64,000 bases of DNA from an uncultured Chlorobiaceae bacterium (GCA_903820085.1 CAIJGA010000005.1:96180-160179); one strand, 5' to 3'. Shown: positions 1-8,811, numbered from the stretch's first letter. Notes: generated by a model not told the origin, from the sequence alone. Made by a program: numbers and translations.

Positions 1-687
1 GAGCTTGCTATTGCAAGACCGGAGGTGATCATGCACCGTGACGAGGAGGGCACACTGCTTGAGCCTATCGAGCATGTGACCATTGACATTCCGGAAGAGT
101 ACACTGGTGTGATTATCGAAAAAATGGGCCGCAGAAAGGCCGAAATGACCTTTATGGGTACGCTTCGCGGAGGAATGGTCAGGGTTGAATTTGAAATTCC
201 TACCAGAGGGCTGATCGGTTACAACCTTGAGTTTACTACCGATACCAAAGGCGAGGGCATGCTTTCACATGTATTCCTTAACTACCAGCCATTCAAAGGC
301 AAATTGCCTTCACGCGAGACCGGTGCACTGGTCGTCTCTGAAGCCGGCATTTGCGTTGCCTATGCTCTTAGCGCCCTTGAAGATCGGGGCACCTTCTTTG
401 TTTCGCCAAACACCAAGGTTTATGGCGGGATGATTGTCGGTGAATCAACGAGAGGTCTCGACATTACGCTTAACGTCTGCAAAACGAAAAAGCTGAGCAA
501 CATGCGCTCTTCCGGCACCGATGAATCGCTTCGCCTCACTCCTCCGAAAATCCTTTCGCTTGAGCAGGCTCTTGAATTCATCAATGACGATGAGCTTCTG
601 GAAGTAACACCCCAGAGCATCAGGCTCAGAAAGAAGATTCTCGACGTGAACCTTCGCGCAAAAGCCACCAAAAAGGCCAACGCCTGA
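1..687 (+). CDS. typA: Ribosome-associated GTPase TypA/BipA, C-terminal part
   Basis: The reading frame is open from the first base, so the gene begins outside the window; about 228 C-terminal residues are visible. They match the EF-G-like domain V and the TypA-specific C-terminal domain: a VTIDIPEEYTG strand, then MGRRKAEMTFM, the TRGLIGYNLEF segment and the tail LTPPKILSLEQALEFI, all typical of TypA/BipA. The GTPase domain is off-window. TypA is a translational GTPase that binds the ribosome and aids 50S assembly and stress adaptation (family knowledge). A hairpin terminator follows about 80 nt downstream. Identification is firm; only the 5' part is missing. Confidence 0.95.
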   Translation, partial: ELAIARPEVIMHRDEEGTLLEPIEHVTIDIPEEYTGVIIEKMGRRKAEMTFMGTLRGGMVRVEFEIPTRGLIGYNLEFTTDTKGEGMLSHVFLNYQPFKGKLPSRETGALVVSEAGICVAYALSALEDRGTFFVSPNTKVYGGMIVGESTRGLDITLNVCKTKKLSNMRSSGTDESLRLTPPKILSLEQALEFINDDELLEVTPQSIRLRKKILDVNLRAKATKKANA

Positions 688-765
688 CGGAACCGTATGG
701 TTGATCTTTCGATACCGGACAATACCGGGATATCGGAGCGGATCTCAGAAAAATGATTAACACAC

Positions 766-797
766 AAAAAGGCTGCCTGAAAAGGTGGCCTTTTTTG
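766..797 (+). terminator. Intrinsic terminator after typA
   Basis: Arms GGCTGCC (771-777) and GGTGGCC (784-790) pair with two G-T wobbles, extended by A-T pairs, and are followed by TTTTTTG. It lies downstream of typA and before the convergent bchX. Confidence 0.75.
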
Positions 798-888
798 TTG
801 TTGGAAAGAGAACATCAAGGTTCTGTAGTAGTCTCTGATGAAGCCCGGGATGACAGTTCTCCTGAGAAAGCCTTGTTTTATGGCCAGA

Positions 889-2001
889 TCAGTTCTCAAA
901 GAAAAGCCGTGCCAGTTCTTTTCGGGCGGTTGCAAGGAGTTCGCGGACGGCTGATTCCTCCCTGTGCGTCAGTTCGGCAACATCACGGATTGCTTTTTTA
1001 TCCTGTTCCACCATCCGGTAGACTTCCTGCTGTTCTGCGGTGAGTTTTTCAATGCTGCTTGCCATTTTGAGATCGTCACTTTCGAGAGTGCTTTTTGCCG
1101 CAACGGTTCTGCTTCCGGAATCGTTTTCTTTTCGCCCGAAAAGTTCTTCGGGTGTTGCAGGTTGCGGGGCATCATCGCTGACTTCGCCGAACAGGCGGAC
1201 AAAGCCCATGAAGTCGAGGCCGACGGCCTGGCAGGGGGTGATGCGGTCGTTCACAATATCCTCGGCGAGCTTCTGGAATTTTTCCCTGATTGCGGGGATG
1301 CGTATGGCGAAGTCGAAGCTGTCGTCCTTATCGCGGGCCTCGGCATCATAGGGTACTTTCATGAGTACGGTGATGCCTGCGGCTTTGGCATAGCGCTCGG
1401 CAACACCGCTGCCGTCATCGCGGTTGATGATGAGGCCGAGCAGGCGCGATTGCCCGCCGATGGTCCTGAAGTAGTTGTTGGCCTGGCAGATGTTGTTGGC
1501 GGTGAAGATGGATTGCCGGTCGTTGTTGGTGACCAGAATGACCTCTTCGCTGAGGGAGCGGGCGAGGGGAGTGGCAAATCCTCCGCACACAACGTCGCCG
1601 AGAAAGTCCATCAGGATGATGTCGATATCCCACTTGAAGATGCCGAGCTTTTCGAGCACATCAAATCCTGAGATGATGCCCCTGCCGCCGCATCCCCGGC
1701 CGACCTGCGGGCCGCCGAGTTCGATGCCGTATATGGGTTGGGGAAAGTCCGGGACGTCGCGGCGGAAGACGATGTCGCTGATGGTGACCGGCTCGTTGCG
1801 CGCGTTTTTTTCGGCAAAGAGGTCGGTTACGGTGGGCAGCGGGATGCCTCCGAAGAGGGAGGTGGTTGAGTCGTGCTTGGGGTCGCAGCCGAGCTGGAGC
1901 ACGCGCTGGTTCATCAGGGCAAAGGTGGCGCTGAGGTTGGTGGTCGTAAAGCTTTTGCCTATGCCTCCCTTGCCGTATATCGCTATTGTTCTTGCTGCCA
2001 T
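889..2001 (-). CDS. bchX: Chlorophyllide a reductase iron protein subunit BchX
   Basis: ATP-binding iron protein of chlorophyllide a reductase, which reduces the C7=C8 bond of ring B on the way to bacteriochlorophyll a and passes electrons from its 4Fe-4S cluster to BchYZ. The 370-residue product has the NifH-type P-loop GKGGIGKS (residues 10-17) and two cluster ligands, C104 (GRGCGGRG) and C139 (DVVCGG). 'GLIINRDDGSG' and the overall match favour BchX over BchL. About 80 residues at the C-terminus (roughly 290-370) extend beyond the nitrogenase-iron-protein fold and end in a helical, HTH-like segment. It is the last gene of bchF-bchC-bchX, 10 bp after bchC. The bchYZ partners are not in the window. 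Confidence 0.95.
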   Translation of the reverse strand: MAARTIAIYGKGGIGKSFTTTNLSATFALMNQRVLQLGCDPKHDSTTSLFGGIPLPTVTDLFAEKNARNEPVTISDIVFRRDVPDFPQPIYGIELGGPQVGRGCGGRGIISGFDVLEKLGIFKWDIDIILMDFLGDVVCGGFATPLARSLSEEVILVTNNDRQSIFTANNICQANNYFRTIGGQSRLLGLIINRDDGSGVAERYAKAAGITVLMKVPYDAEARDKDDSFDFAIRIPAIREKFQKLAEDIVNDRITPCQAVGLDFMGFVRLFGEVSDDAPQPATPEELFGRKENDSGSRTVAAKSTLESDDLKMASSIEKLTAEQQEVYRMVEQDKKAIRDVAELTHREESAVRELLATARKELARLFFEN

Positions 2002-2011
2002 CCTGCGGTAC

Positions 2012-3010
2012 TTATGATTGTGCGGTGATAGGGTATGCTTCCAGGTTGATGCCGCTTTTCCAGAGCAGGATCATTTTCAGGCAGTCGGGATCGGTGAATG
2101 CCTGCAGGTAGGCGGCCGTGATATCCTCTTCAACGGTATGCTGATGGGTGAAAATCCGTTCGGCATTGAGCTTGTGCTGTGCAATGAGTTCCCGTACCCG
2201 CTCCAGATCGCCCTTGGCCCACTGTTTTGCCGCAATGAAGGAGAGCTCTTTCTGGAAGGCCTGGGAGTAGTCGATGTTGATTCTCTGGTAATAGCCGCCG
2301 AGGATGACCGTTCCCTGAAATTTGAGAAAGCGCAGGCCGGTGTCGATGGCGCTCATGATGCCGGTGCTGTCGATGAGAATGTCGAACTCGTGACCGGCAA
2401 GGGCTACAGCAACGTCCTCGGTATCGGGATTGACCTTCAGGTCGGCTGTCGAGAGGCGCAACCTTTTTTTGTTGGGTTCGGTTACAGCGACCAGTCTGGC
2501 GCCCATAAGCTTTGCCAGTTCGGCGGCAAGAATGCCGACTGCGCCCTGACCCAGAATAAGCACTTTCTTGTTTTCAACCTGTGCCAGGTCAACAATATGC
2601 AGGGCCGTTGCGCCAAGCGGCAAGGCAATACCGGATTGGGGATTCTTCATGTTGTCGAGCACGGTAATGCTCTCTACCGGGCAGACGATGTACTCTGAAG
2701 CGCCCCCGAAAGCGGCGTTGACTCCTTCGTAACCGAAGGAACCGGCAACATAAGCGAACTTGCCGATCAGGCTCTGGTTGACATGGTCGCCTGCCTTAAT
2801 GATTTTTCCGACGGTTTCATAGCCCGGAATAAAGGGAAAGATGAAGGGCCATGAAGGAATCAGGCCATTGAAGGCCATTTTTTCCGTTCCGGTGCTGATT
2901 GATGACCACCAGGTTTCAACCAGCACATCCGTTGACGAGAGGGGTTTCAGGGTCACATCACAGAGTTCAATCTGGCGTACACCGGTGAAGACAATGGCTT
3001 TTGCGTTCAT
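2012..3010 (-). CDS. bchC: Bacteriochlorophyllide a dehydrogenase BchC
   Basis: Member of the medium-chain alcohol dehydrogenase superfamily that oxidises the 3-hydroxyethyl group of bacteriochlorophyllide to the 3-acetyl group, the last ring modification of bacteriochlorophyll a. The 332-residue product shows the MDR entry 'VETWWSSISTGTEKM', the GYETVG segment and an NAD(P)-binding GQGAVG (near residue 155). The 'SSISTGTEKM' form, without the usual GxxxCGTD zinc motif, is typical of BchC. It sits between bchF (15 bp upstream) and bchX (10 bp downstream) in one operon. Confidence 0.93.
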   Translation of the reverse strand: MNAKAIVFTGVRQIELCDVTLKPLSSTDVLVETWWSSISTGTEKMAFNGLIPSWPFIFPFIPGYETVGKIIKAGDHVNQSLIGKFAYVAGSFGYEGVNAAFGGASEYIVCPVESITVLDNMKNPQSGIALPLGATALHIVDLAQVENKKVLILGQGAVGILAAELAKLMGARLVAVTEPNKKRLRLSTADLKVNPDTEDVAVALAGHEFDILIDSTGIMSAIDTGLRFLKFQGTVILGGYYQRINIDYSQAFQKELSFIAAKQWAKGDLERVRELIAQHKLNAERIFTHQHTVEEDITAAYLQAFTDPDCLKMILLWKSGINLEAYPITAQS

Positions 3011-3025
3011 AATAGGTTTGGGTGA

Positions 3026-3496
3026 TCAGGCTGACTGCTGCTTGAGTTTTTTTTCATTGTGCTTTTCAAGGAGCAGACGGATGACAAATTGTGCCGCATT
3101 GACAAGATAACTCAGATAGGCGAGCAGCGCTGTCCAGATAAGCGTGCTTTCATTGAGCCCCATAAAGAACAGGATAAAGTATGACAGATGGACCACCATT
3201 GCTATGGCGCTGCCGAAATCTTCCCAGAAAAATTCATGAACAAAGGCAAACTGGCCGAAAACCTCAAGTTCAAAAAAGCCGCCGGTCACAAAAATCAGGG
3301 CAAGCATGAGGGTTTTCAGGGTGACAAAAAAGGTGATCCAGGCAAAGTTATCAATCCCGTTGTGGGATTGGTAGAGCCAGGTGACCGTTATGCCGGCAAG
3401 AAACATGACGAACTGGATGGGTGCAAGGATTCCCTGCACTTTTGTCCAGACTGATGCATTTCTTCGTTCCAGTTGTTCAGGTGTGTAACGAGGCAT
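3026..3496 (-). CDS. bchF: 3-vinyl bacteriochlorophyllide hydratase BchF
   Basis: Hydrates the 3-vinyl group to 3-hydroxyethyl, making the substrate of BchC. The 156-residue protein starts MPRYTPEQLERRNASVW and has about four hydrophobic helices, including a FVTGGFFELEVFGQF segment typical of the BchF/BchV family. Green sulfur bacteria usually carry two paralogues: BchF, linked here with bchC and bchX for bacteriochlorophyll a, and BchV for the chlorosome pigments. The linkage favours BchF. First gene of the operon; a terminator of the upstream gene separates them. Confidence 0.92.
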   Translation of the reverse strand: MPRYTPEQLERRNASVWTKVQGILAPIQFVMFLAGITVTWLYQSHNGIDNFAWITFFVTLKTLMLALIFVTGGFFELEVFGQFAFVHEFFWEDFGSAIAMVVHLSYFILFFMGLNESTLIWTALLAYLSYLVNAAQFVIRLLLEKHNEKKLKQQSA

Positions 3497-3565
3497 AATG
3501 ACAATGAGTTCACTGATGGTGACAAAAATTCTTTAACTGCTTTGTAAAAAAGTAGTTGAATATAG

Positions 3566-3598
3566 CAAAAATCGGCACTGGCGGCAAACGGTGCCGAA
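3566..3598 (-). terminator. Intrinsic terminator of the binding-protein gene
   Basis: Read on the minus strand, CGGCAC (3596-3591) pairs with GTGCCG (3578-3573) and is followed by ATTTTTG. It ends the transcript of the gene at 3608-5302 just before bchF. Confidence 0.75.
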
Positions 3599-3607
3599 CC
3601 CTCTTTT

Positions 3608-5302
3608 TTATGGTATGCTCCATTCCCCGGCGTTGTAGAGCGTGGCAATCAGGTTGATATTGGTGTTCTTGATGCGACGGTTGACTCCTTCGAGTTCATC
3701 GTAGTAATAGAGAAAGCTTCTCGGTTGTTCATCGTGCAGGATTTTCTGGTAGCTTTTCCAGAGGAGAAGGCTGCGCTCCGCGGGAAGGGGACGGCTCAGA
3801 TCGGCAATAATCGAGTCAAGCTCCTGGTTCTGAAAGGCTGAGGAGTTGAATGGGCGATGGGCAAAGTCAGAGCCCCAGATGATAAGCTGGAACGGCAGGG
3901 TTTCAGCGGCCATGCCTGACAGGGCGGCATCGTAGCGGAACTCGTTCTGGTTCTTGTTGAAAATAAGGCTTTCGTCAAATTTTAGACGGCACTCAATGCC
4001 GATTTCGCGGAGGTTCTGCTGGACAATGGTTGCCGCATAGTTGCGCCGGGGATTGCCGACCGGGGCAGCAAGCTCAAACGAGAATCTTTTTCCGTTCTTC
4101 TGCAGAATGCCGTCGGGGCCGGGTGCCCATCCGGCTGAGCGCAGCAACGCGGTCGCTTTTTGAGGGTCATACCGGTAGGGGTCAAGCGAGGTGTCAGCAA
4201 TTTCGCGGTAGGCAGGCGAAAGTGAGGTGTTGACGATGGTGGCGTGCTCCGGACCCATGAATCCGTCGATGATGGACTGCCGGTCGATGGCGAGCGTGAG
4301 TGCCCGGCGTACCGTTTTGTCGCCGAAGAGGGCGTTTGGTACTGCCTTGCGCCGGCTGCGCCAGGCCTCTCCGTCAATGTTCAGCCAGACGATACTGTCG
4401 AAGTAACGGTTCTTTACCGGCTTGATCTCGATCGAGGGTGAACTCTTTGCAAGCTCGCTGATGTCTTTTGGATTGATTCCGCCTGCCGAGATCATAACGT
4501 CGATCTGCCCGGATTTCAGCATGGCCAGCCGGGTTGTGTATTCAGGTACCACCAGAAAAACCATGTTTTTGATAGTGGCAGGGCGTGGAAGGTGCGAGGA
4601 GGGGTTGGAGACCAGTTCCAGCTTGTTTTGACGGGCCCACCGTTTGACCTTGAAGGGGCCCGCGCTCACTATTGGTATTTCGGCTGCCCTGGAACGGATT
4701 TCATCCGGTGAATATGCCTTGAAGATATGCTCGGCTACCGGCATCAGGTCATTGAAATGGTCGAGTACAATCTCCTGCGCCATCGGCTTGCTGAAATTGA
4801 GCACCAGCGTTGCATCGTCGGGGGTTTCAACGGCGCGTTCGATATCGGCCGTTCCATCCGGAAGCAGCAGCAGGTCGTTGAGGTAGTGCTGCCGTGAACT
4901 GGCAATTTTCGGGTTCTTGTACAAGGCGTAGGAGTACTTGAAATCGTGCGAGGTCACCTTTTTTCCATCTTCCCATACGGCGTCACTCTTCAGGTGAAAG
5001 GTGACTTTTTTGCCATCATCGGAGAACTTCCAGCTTTTGGCTGCATTGGGCAGAAAGGTTATCTCTCCCTTTTTTTCATCGTAAGAGGGTTTGACCAGCG
5101 ACGGATAGAGCAGCGAGCACACCTCGCGCGACATGGAGAGCTGGATGAGCAGGGGATTGAGGTAGTCGAAGTCAGCCGAAACACCGGCAACAATCTGCTC
5201 CTGGCGGATCTTGCTGTTGTTTTGCCGGCATGCTGACATTCCTGCAAGAAGTATCAGGATTGTTGCCGCGGAGAGCATTTTCTGGAAGATGGTGTGTCTC
5301 AT
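3608..5302 (-). CDS. ABC transporter substrate-binding lipoprotein, family 5 (OppA/DppA type)
   Basis: Extracytoplasmic solute-binding protein of the peptide/nickel type (SBP_bac_5), 564 residues. The frame is open further upstream, but ATG at 5302 gives a proper lipoprotein signal: basic start MRHTIFQK, hydrophobic stretch, then LLAGMSAC with the lipidated Cys. Family features include 'SDGKKVTFHLKSDAVWEDGKKVTSHDFKYSY' near residues 95-125 (only partly quoted: WEDGKKVTSHDF) and 'RRALTLAIDRQSII' near the middle. The ligand cannot be told from sequence. No permease or ATPase genes adjoin it, so it either uses a transporter encoded elsewhere or acts alone. Confidence 0.85.
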   Translation of the reverse strand: MRHTIFQKMLSAATILILLAGMSACRQNNSKIRQEQIVAGVSADFDYLNPLLIQLSMSREVCSLLYPSLVKPSYDEKKGEITFLPNAAKSWKFSDDGKKVTFHLKSDAVWEDGKKVTSHDFKYSYALYKNPKIASSRQHYLNDLLLLPDGTADIERAVETPDDATLVLNFSKPMAQEIVLDHFNDLMPVAEHIFKAYSPDEIRSRAAEIPIVSAGPFKVKRWARQNKLELVSNPSSHLPRPATIKNMVFLVVPEYTTRLAMLKSGQIDVMISAGGINPKDISELAKSSPSIEIKPVKNRYFDSIVWLNIDGEAWRSRRKAVPNALFGDKTVRRALTLAIDRQSIIDGFMGPEHATIVNTSLSPAYREIADTSLDPYRYDPQKATALLRSAGWAPGPDGILQKNGKRFSFELAAPVGNPRRNYAATIVQQNLREIGIECRLKFDESLIFNKNQNEFRYDAALSGMAAETLPFQLIIWGSDFAHRPFNSSAFQNQELDSIIADLSRPLPAERSLLLWKSYQKILHDEQPRSFLYYYDELEGVNRRIKNTNINLIATLYNAGEWSIP

Positions 5303-5503
5303 TCCACAGTAGTTGATGATTGATAGAGTGACCACAAGGTAGGCAAAACAATGGAGAATTGACAATGTGAGGGCGGACAATGTTGATGGATTGATGAAAT
5401 CGGCCTTAAAGCCGGATATCCTGAAATTTATTAGGCGAAGTATTAGTTCGATAAAAAGTCGTGAAGATTGAATTGTTTTTATTTAACGAAAACAGGAGCA
5501 TCT

Positions 5504-6421
5504 ATGGGTCAAATTTTGGAGGTGTCAGGTATGGGATGGTTGCCGGATTACCCTGATTTCAAGGATTACACGGCCGATCAAAATGCAGTTTCATCGACCC
5601 AGAAGCAGTTGGGGCAAAAGGATTCCGTCAAGGCGATGCTTGCAAAGTCGGGCGTTGCAAAACCGGCTAAACTTTCGGTGCCGGCTTCCATTGATTTACG
5701 GGCGTGGTGTTCTCCGATCGAAGATCAGGGATCAATCGGGTCATGCACGGCACATGCCGGTATCGGGATTGTCGAGTATTTTGAAAGGAGGGCATTTGGC
5801 AAGCATACCGATGCGTCCCGCCTCTTCCTCTACAAGGCCACAAGAAACCTTCTGCACTGGACGGGAGATACCGGGGCATTTCTGCGTTCAACCATGGGTG
5901 CGCTTGTTCTGTTTGGTGTGCCTCCGGAAGAGTATCTGCCATACGTTATTGCTGATTATGACAAGGAACCATCCGCCTTCTGCTACTCCTTTGCCCAGAG
6001 TTTTCAGGCAATAAGCTATTACCGTCTTGATCCGATCGGGACGGCCAAGGATGCGTTGCTGACACAGATCAAGGCAAACCTGTCGGCAGGTATTCCGGTG
6101 ATGTTTGGCTTTACGGTCTATAACTCGATATCACAGGCGGCCACGACCGGGAAAATACCCTATCCGACCGCCGGGGAGAAAATTGCCGGTGGCCATGCCA
6201 TTTCGGCCGTGGGTTATGATGACAGCATGAAAATCAAGAATACCAATCCCAAGGCAATTGAAACCAAAGGTGCCCTGCTTATCAGAAATTCATGGGGAAC
6301 AGGATGGGGCGACGGCGGATACGGCTGGTTGCCCTATGACTATGTTTTGAAAGGATTGGCTGTTGACTGGTGGGCGCTCCTGAAAAACGAGTGGATTGAT
6401 ACCGGCGAATTCAAGGCCTGA
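5504..6421 (+). CDS. Papain-like (C1A) cysteine protease, apparently cytoplasmic
   Basis: A 305-residue C1-family peptidase. The ATG at 5504 is preceded by AGGAG at good spacing, so the longer frame from 5468 is rejected. The catalytic set is complete: Gln75 (DQGSIGSC), Cys81, His231 (GGHAISAVGYDD) and Asn262 (IRNSWGTGWG). There is no signal peptide and only a short N-terminal segment (about 60 residues, 'GWLPDYPDFKDYT') in place of a full inhibitory prodomain. Substrate and role are unknown. It is monocistronic, divergent from the gene at 3608-5302, and ends in a bidirectional-looking hairpin. Confidence 0.87.
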   Translation: MGQILEVSGMGWLPDYPDFKDYTADQNAVSSTQKQLGQKDSVKAMLAKSGVAKPAKLSVPASIDLRAWCSPIEDQGSIGSCTAHAGIGIVEYFERRAFGKHTDASRLFLYKATRNLLHWTGDTGAFLRSTMGALVLFGVPPEEYLPYVIADYDKEPSAFCYSFAQSFQAISYYRLDPIGTAKDALLTQIKANLSAGIPVMFGFTVYNSISQAATTGKIPYPTAGEKIAGGHAISAVGYDDSMKIKNTNPKAIETKGALLIRNSWGTGWGDGGYGWLPYDYVLKGLAVDWWALLKNEWIDTGEFKA

Positions 6422-6434
6422 GTGGGGCGAAAAC

Positions 6435-6467
6435 CAGAAAGCCGTCTTGATTTCGGACGGCTTTCTG
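6435..6467. terminator. Bidirectional hairpin terminator (copy 1 of a repeated stem)
   Basis: A perfect 12-bp stem: CAGAAAGCCGTC (6435-6446) with GACGGCTTTCTG (6456-6467). It lies between the converging protease and pentapeptide genes. On the minus strand it is followed by GGTTTTCG, so it best serves the pentapeptide gene. Its stem is the same as the one at 7813-7847. Confidence 0.8.
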
Positions 6468-6489
6468 TCGTTAAAAGGATGTTGCAATG

Positions 6490-7788
6490 CTACTGTTCAA
6501 CAAAGGTAAGACCGTGACGTGCAGCCAGTTCCGGTGTTGCTTTTTTGCCTGTATCAAGTACGGTTGAACTGGAAACAACAGCGCCGGTGAGGCGAGTCCG
6601 GCTGAGGTTTGCCCGCCAGAGATTGGCGCCCCTGAGGTCGGCTCCTCCAAGATCGGCATGTTGCAGGTTTGCTTCTCGGAGGTTGCACCCCCTTAAATCG
6701 GCAAATCGAAGATCGCTGTCGCCCAGATCGGTTCCCTTCAGACTGGCATCAAGGAGCACGGCATGACTTAAATCAGCATAGGAGAGATTTTTATGGTCAA
6801 ATGATGCACCTTTGAGGTTCACGGTGATATCCCTATTGCGTTTTCTCATGTTGTTCCAGTCGAACACATTGCTTTTCAGCTGCTCGTGCTGCTGCCTGTC
6901 GTAGGCGACATGGGCCGGGCCGCCTGACTGCTGCCAGATATTGCGGGGAGTCAAACGCGTTTGTGAAGCGGGTGCATCTCTTTTGGGCTCCGGGTTGCCC
7001 AAGTGTTGCTGCGTCGGGGCAGAAGCCTCTGAGTGTGGGGGGAGAACGACCTGCATAGCCGCTTGCTCTGTTGATGCGGCAGTGCCCGGGTTCGGGGAAA
7101 CGGGTGGCGCCGGTTCTTCAACAAACAACGATTGATGGTTTTCTGCCCACATCCGGGATGCGTATTTGCCGCTCTCAAGCACGGTGCTCTCCGAAACCGT
7201 TACACCGGATACGTTTGCCCGGCTGAGATTGGCTCGCCAAAGGTAGGCTGCCCGTAAATCTGCTCCGCTGAGATTGGCATTCACGAGCGAAGCCTCTCGA
7301 AAGTTGGATTCCTTAAGATCGGATGCTGAAAAATCGGCATTTGTGCAATCCGCTTTTTTCAGAATGGCAAGCTGAAGAACTGCCTGATGGAAATGCGCTC
7401 CATCGAGCACGGCATTTTCAAGATCGGCGCCCCGTAATCCGGCATGTTCAAGATTAGCCCTGATCAGCATTGATCCATCCATTCTTGCCGAATCAAGCGA
7501 AGCGTTCTGCAGGTTTGCGTTACTGAGATTCGACAGAGAGAGTATAGCGCCCGAAAGATTTGCATTATGCAGATCAATCCCGCTCAGATTTTTGCCTTTC
7601 AGTTCAGCTCCCGAAAGGTCCGGGACAAACTCCTGGTGCGCAGCCCTCATCTTGTTCCACGATGTTACTCCTGCTTTAAGCAATTCCAGATGTGCTGTAT
7701 TAAAGGCAGATGCAGTCGAAGAGAGTGCTGGTGCCAGAGCGGTACTGAACAGGACAGGCAGAAGAAAGCGAAGAGCTTTAGAGTTCAT
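6490..7788 (-). CDS. Secreted pentapeptide-repeat protein
   Basis: A 432-residue protein with a cleavable signal peptide (MNSKALRFLLPVLF... SSTASA, about 28 residues). Two blocks of A(D/N)Lxx pentapeptide repeats, residues about 55-205 and about 325-420, would each form a right-handed quadrilateral beta-helix. They are joined by a Pro/Ser/Ala-rich linker (about 215-300). Each block is preceded by a similar 'WNKMR/WNNMRK' helix, and both end with a 'VSxSTVLxxGK' phrase, so the protein looks like an internal duplication. Function unknown; the signal suggests the periplasm. It is flanked on both sides by nearly identical terminator hairpins. Confidence 0.82.
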   Translation of the reverse strand: MNSKALRFLLPVLFSTALAPALSSTASAFNTAHLELLKAGVTSWNKMRAAHQEFVPDLSGAELKGKNLSGIDLHNANLSGAILSLSNLSNANLQNASLDSARMDGSMLIRANLEHAGLRGADLENAVLDGAHFHQAVLQLAILKKADCTNADFSASDLKESNFREASLVNANLSGADLRAAYLWRANLSRANVSGVTVSESTVLESGKYASRMWAENHQSLFVEEPAPPVSPNPGTAASTEQAAMQVVLPPHSEASAPTQQHLGNPEPKRDAPASQTRLTPRNIWQQSGGPAHVAYDRQQHEQLKSNVFDWNNMRKRNRDITVNLKGASFDHKNLSYADLSHAVLLDASLKGTDLGDSDLRFADLRGCNLREANLQHADLGGADLRGANLWRANLSRTRLTGAVVSSSTVLDTGKKATPELAARHGLTFVEQ

Positions 7789-7812
7789 GGGGTGAGATAT
7801 TTAATTTTGATA

Positions 7813-7847
7813 CCAGAAAGCCGTCCTGGAGTAAGACGGCTTTCTGG
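7813..7847. terminator. Hairpin terminator (copy 2 of the repeated stem)
   Basis: A perfect 13-bp stem: CCAGAAAGCCGTC (7813-7825) with GACGGCTTTCTGG (7835-7847). It lies downstream of pstS (minus strand) and upstream of the pentapeptide gene. Confidence 0.7.
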
Positions 7848-7894
7848 TGTTGTTGTTTTCAGGCAAGAGCGGGAAGCTGATGCCGTCGGCAAAA

Positions 7895-8713
7895 TTAATA
7901 GTAGTTCACAAAACCGATCTCGCTGATGATGCGCTTGCCCTCAGCTGTTTTTGGCAGATCGATGAACTGCTTGACAGCTCCTGTTGGCTGGCCGTTGGTG
8001 TAAAAGAAAAGGAAGCGGTGAACAGGGTAGGTGTTGTTCTTGACTGTTTTGACGTCAGCTTCAACGCCGTCAACAAGAACAGCCTTAACTGATGCGTCAA
8101 CAAAGCCGAGACCGATATAGCTGATTGCTGCAGGGGTAGATGCTACGCGGCTCTTGATGGCGCCGTTGCTTGCCTGGGTCTCAGCTCTCTTGGAAATCGG
8201 ATTTTCCTTGCCCATAACCAGCTCTTTAAAAGAGTCGGCAGTTCCACTGTTCGATTCACGCTGGATCATCACGATTGCAGAGTTAGGTCCTCCAACCTGG
8301 CTCCAGTTGGTGTACTTGCCCATATAGATACCGCGAATCTGTGCTTTTGTGAGTGCATTGACGCGGTTGCTCGGATGAACAACAATGGAAAGACCGTCAA
8401 GAGCCACAATATGCTCAACCGGGTTGACGCCTTTGCCTCTGGCGGCAGCGAGTTCATTGTCTTTCATGGGGCGTGACATGGTGGCGATGTCGCAGGTTTT
8501 GTTGATCAGGCTTTTTGCACCGTTTCCTGAACCTGATTCACTGACCGTGACCTGAATGCCGGTGGTTTTGGTAAAGTGTTCGGCAAATGCCTTGGCGATA
8601 GGGCCAACGGTGGTTGAGCCGTCAATAACGATTTTGCCGGCAGCCTGGGCAGTGCCTGAAGCCATGACACCGAAAACCGTCGCACTTAAAAGTATTTTTT
8701 TGAAAAGTTTCAT
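7895..8713 (-). CDS. pstS: Phosphate-binding periplasmic protein, PstS family
   Basis: Type II periplasmic binding protein of 272 residues with a signal peptide (MKLFKKILLSATVFG... AQA, about 24 residues). 'IDGSTTVGPIAKAFAEHF' (residues about 31-48), 'ESGSGNGAKSLINKTCDIATMSRPMK' (key phosphate-binding Ser/Gly set) and 'QRESNSGTADSFKELVM' are PstS hallmarks. It delivers phosphate to the PstCAB transporter, which is not in this window. It follows a porin gene on the same strand after a 142-bp gap with a strong hairpin, suggesting a phosphate acquisition pair. Family call is firm; phosphate specificity is inferred. Confidence 0.88.
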   Translation of the reverse strand: MKLFKKILLSATVFGVMASGTAQAAGKIVIDGSTTVGPIAKAFAEHFTKTTGIQVTVSESGSGNGAKSLINKTCDIATMSRPMKDNELAAARGKGVNPVEHIVALDGLSIVVHPSNRVNALTKAQIRGIYMGKYTNWSQVGGPNSAIVMIQRESNSGTADSFKELVMGKENPISKRAETQASNGAIKSRVASTPAAISYIGLGFVDASVKAVLVDGVEADVKTVKNNTYPVHRFLFFYTNGQPTGAVKQFIDLPKTAEGKRIISEIGFVNYY

Positions 8714-8776
8714 AGTAATGGTCTGAATTGAGTTAATTAGAAACAGAAAAAAGTTTTGTAATCATTTACCGGTTAA

Positions 8777-8811
8777 GCAAGGTTCTCCTTCAGCGGCAGG
8801 AGAACCCTTGC
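8777..8811. other. Intergenic hairpin between porin and pstS
   Basis: GCAAGGTTCTCCT (8777-8789) pairs with AGGAGAACCCTTGC (8798-8811) with a one-base bulge. No U-run follows on either strand, so it may be an mRNA stability element between porin and pstS rather than a simple terminator. Confidence 0.5.

Noticed and set aside
5468..5503. Longer N-terminus for the papain-like protease
   Set aside because: AGGAG sits just before ATG 5504, so the upstream codons are the untranslated leader.
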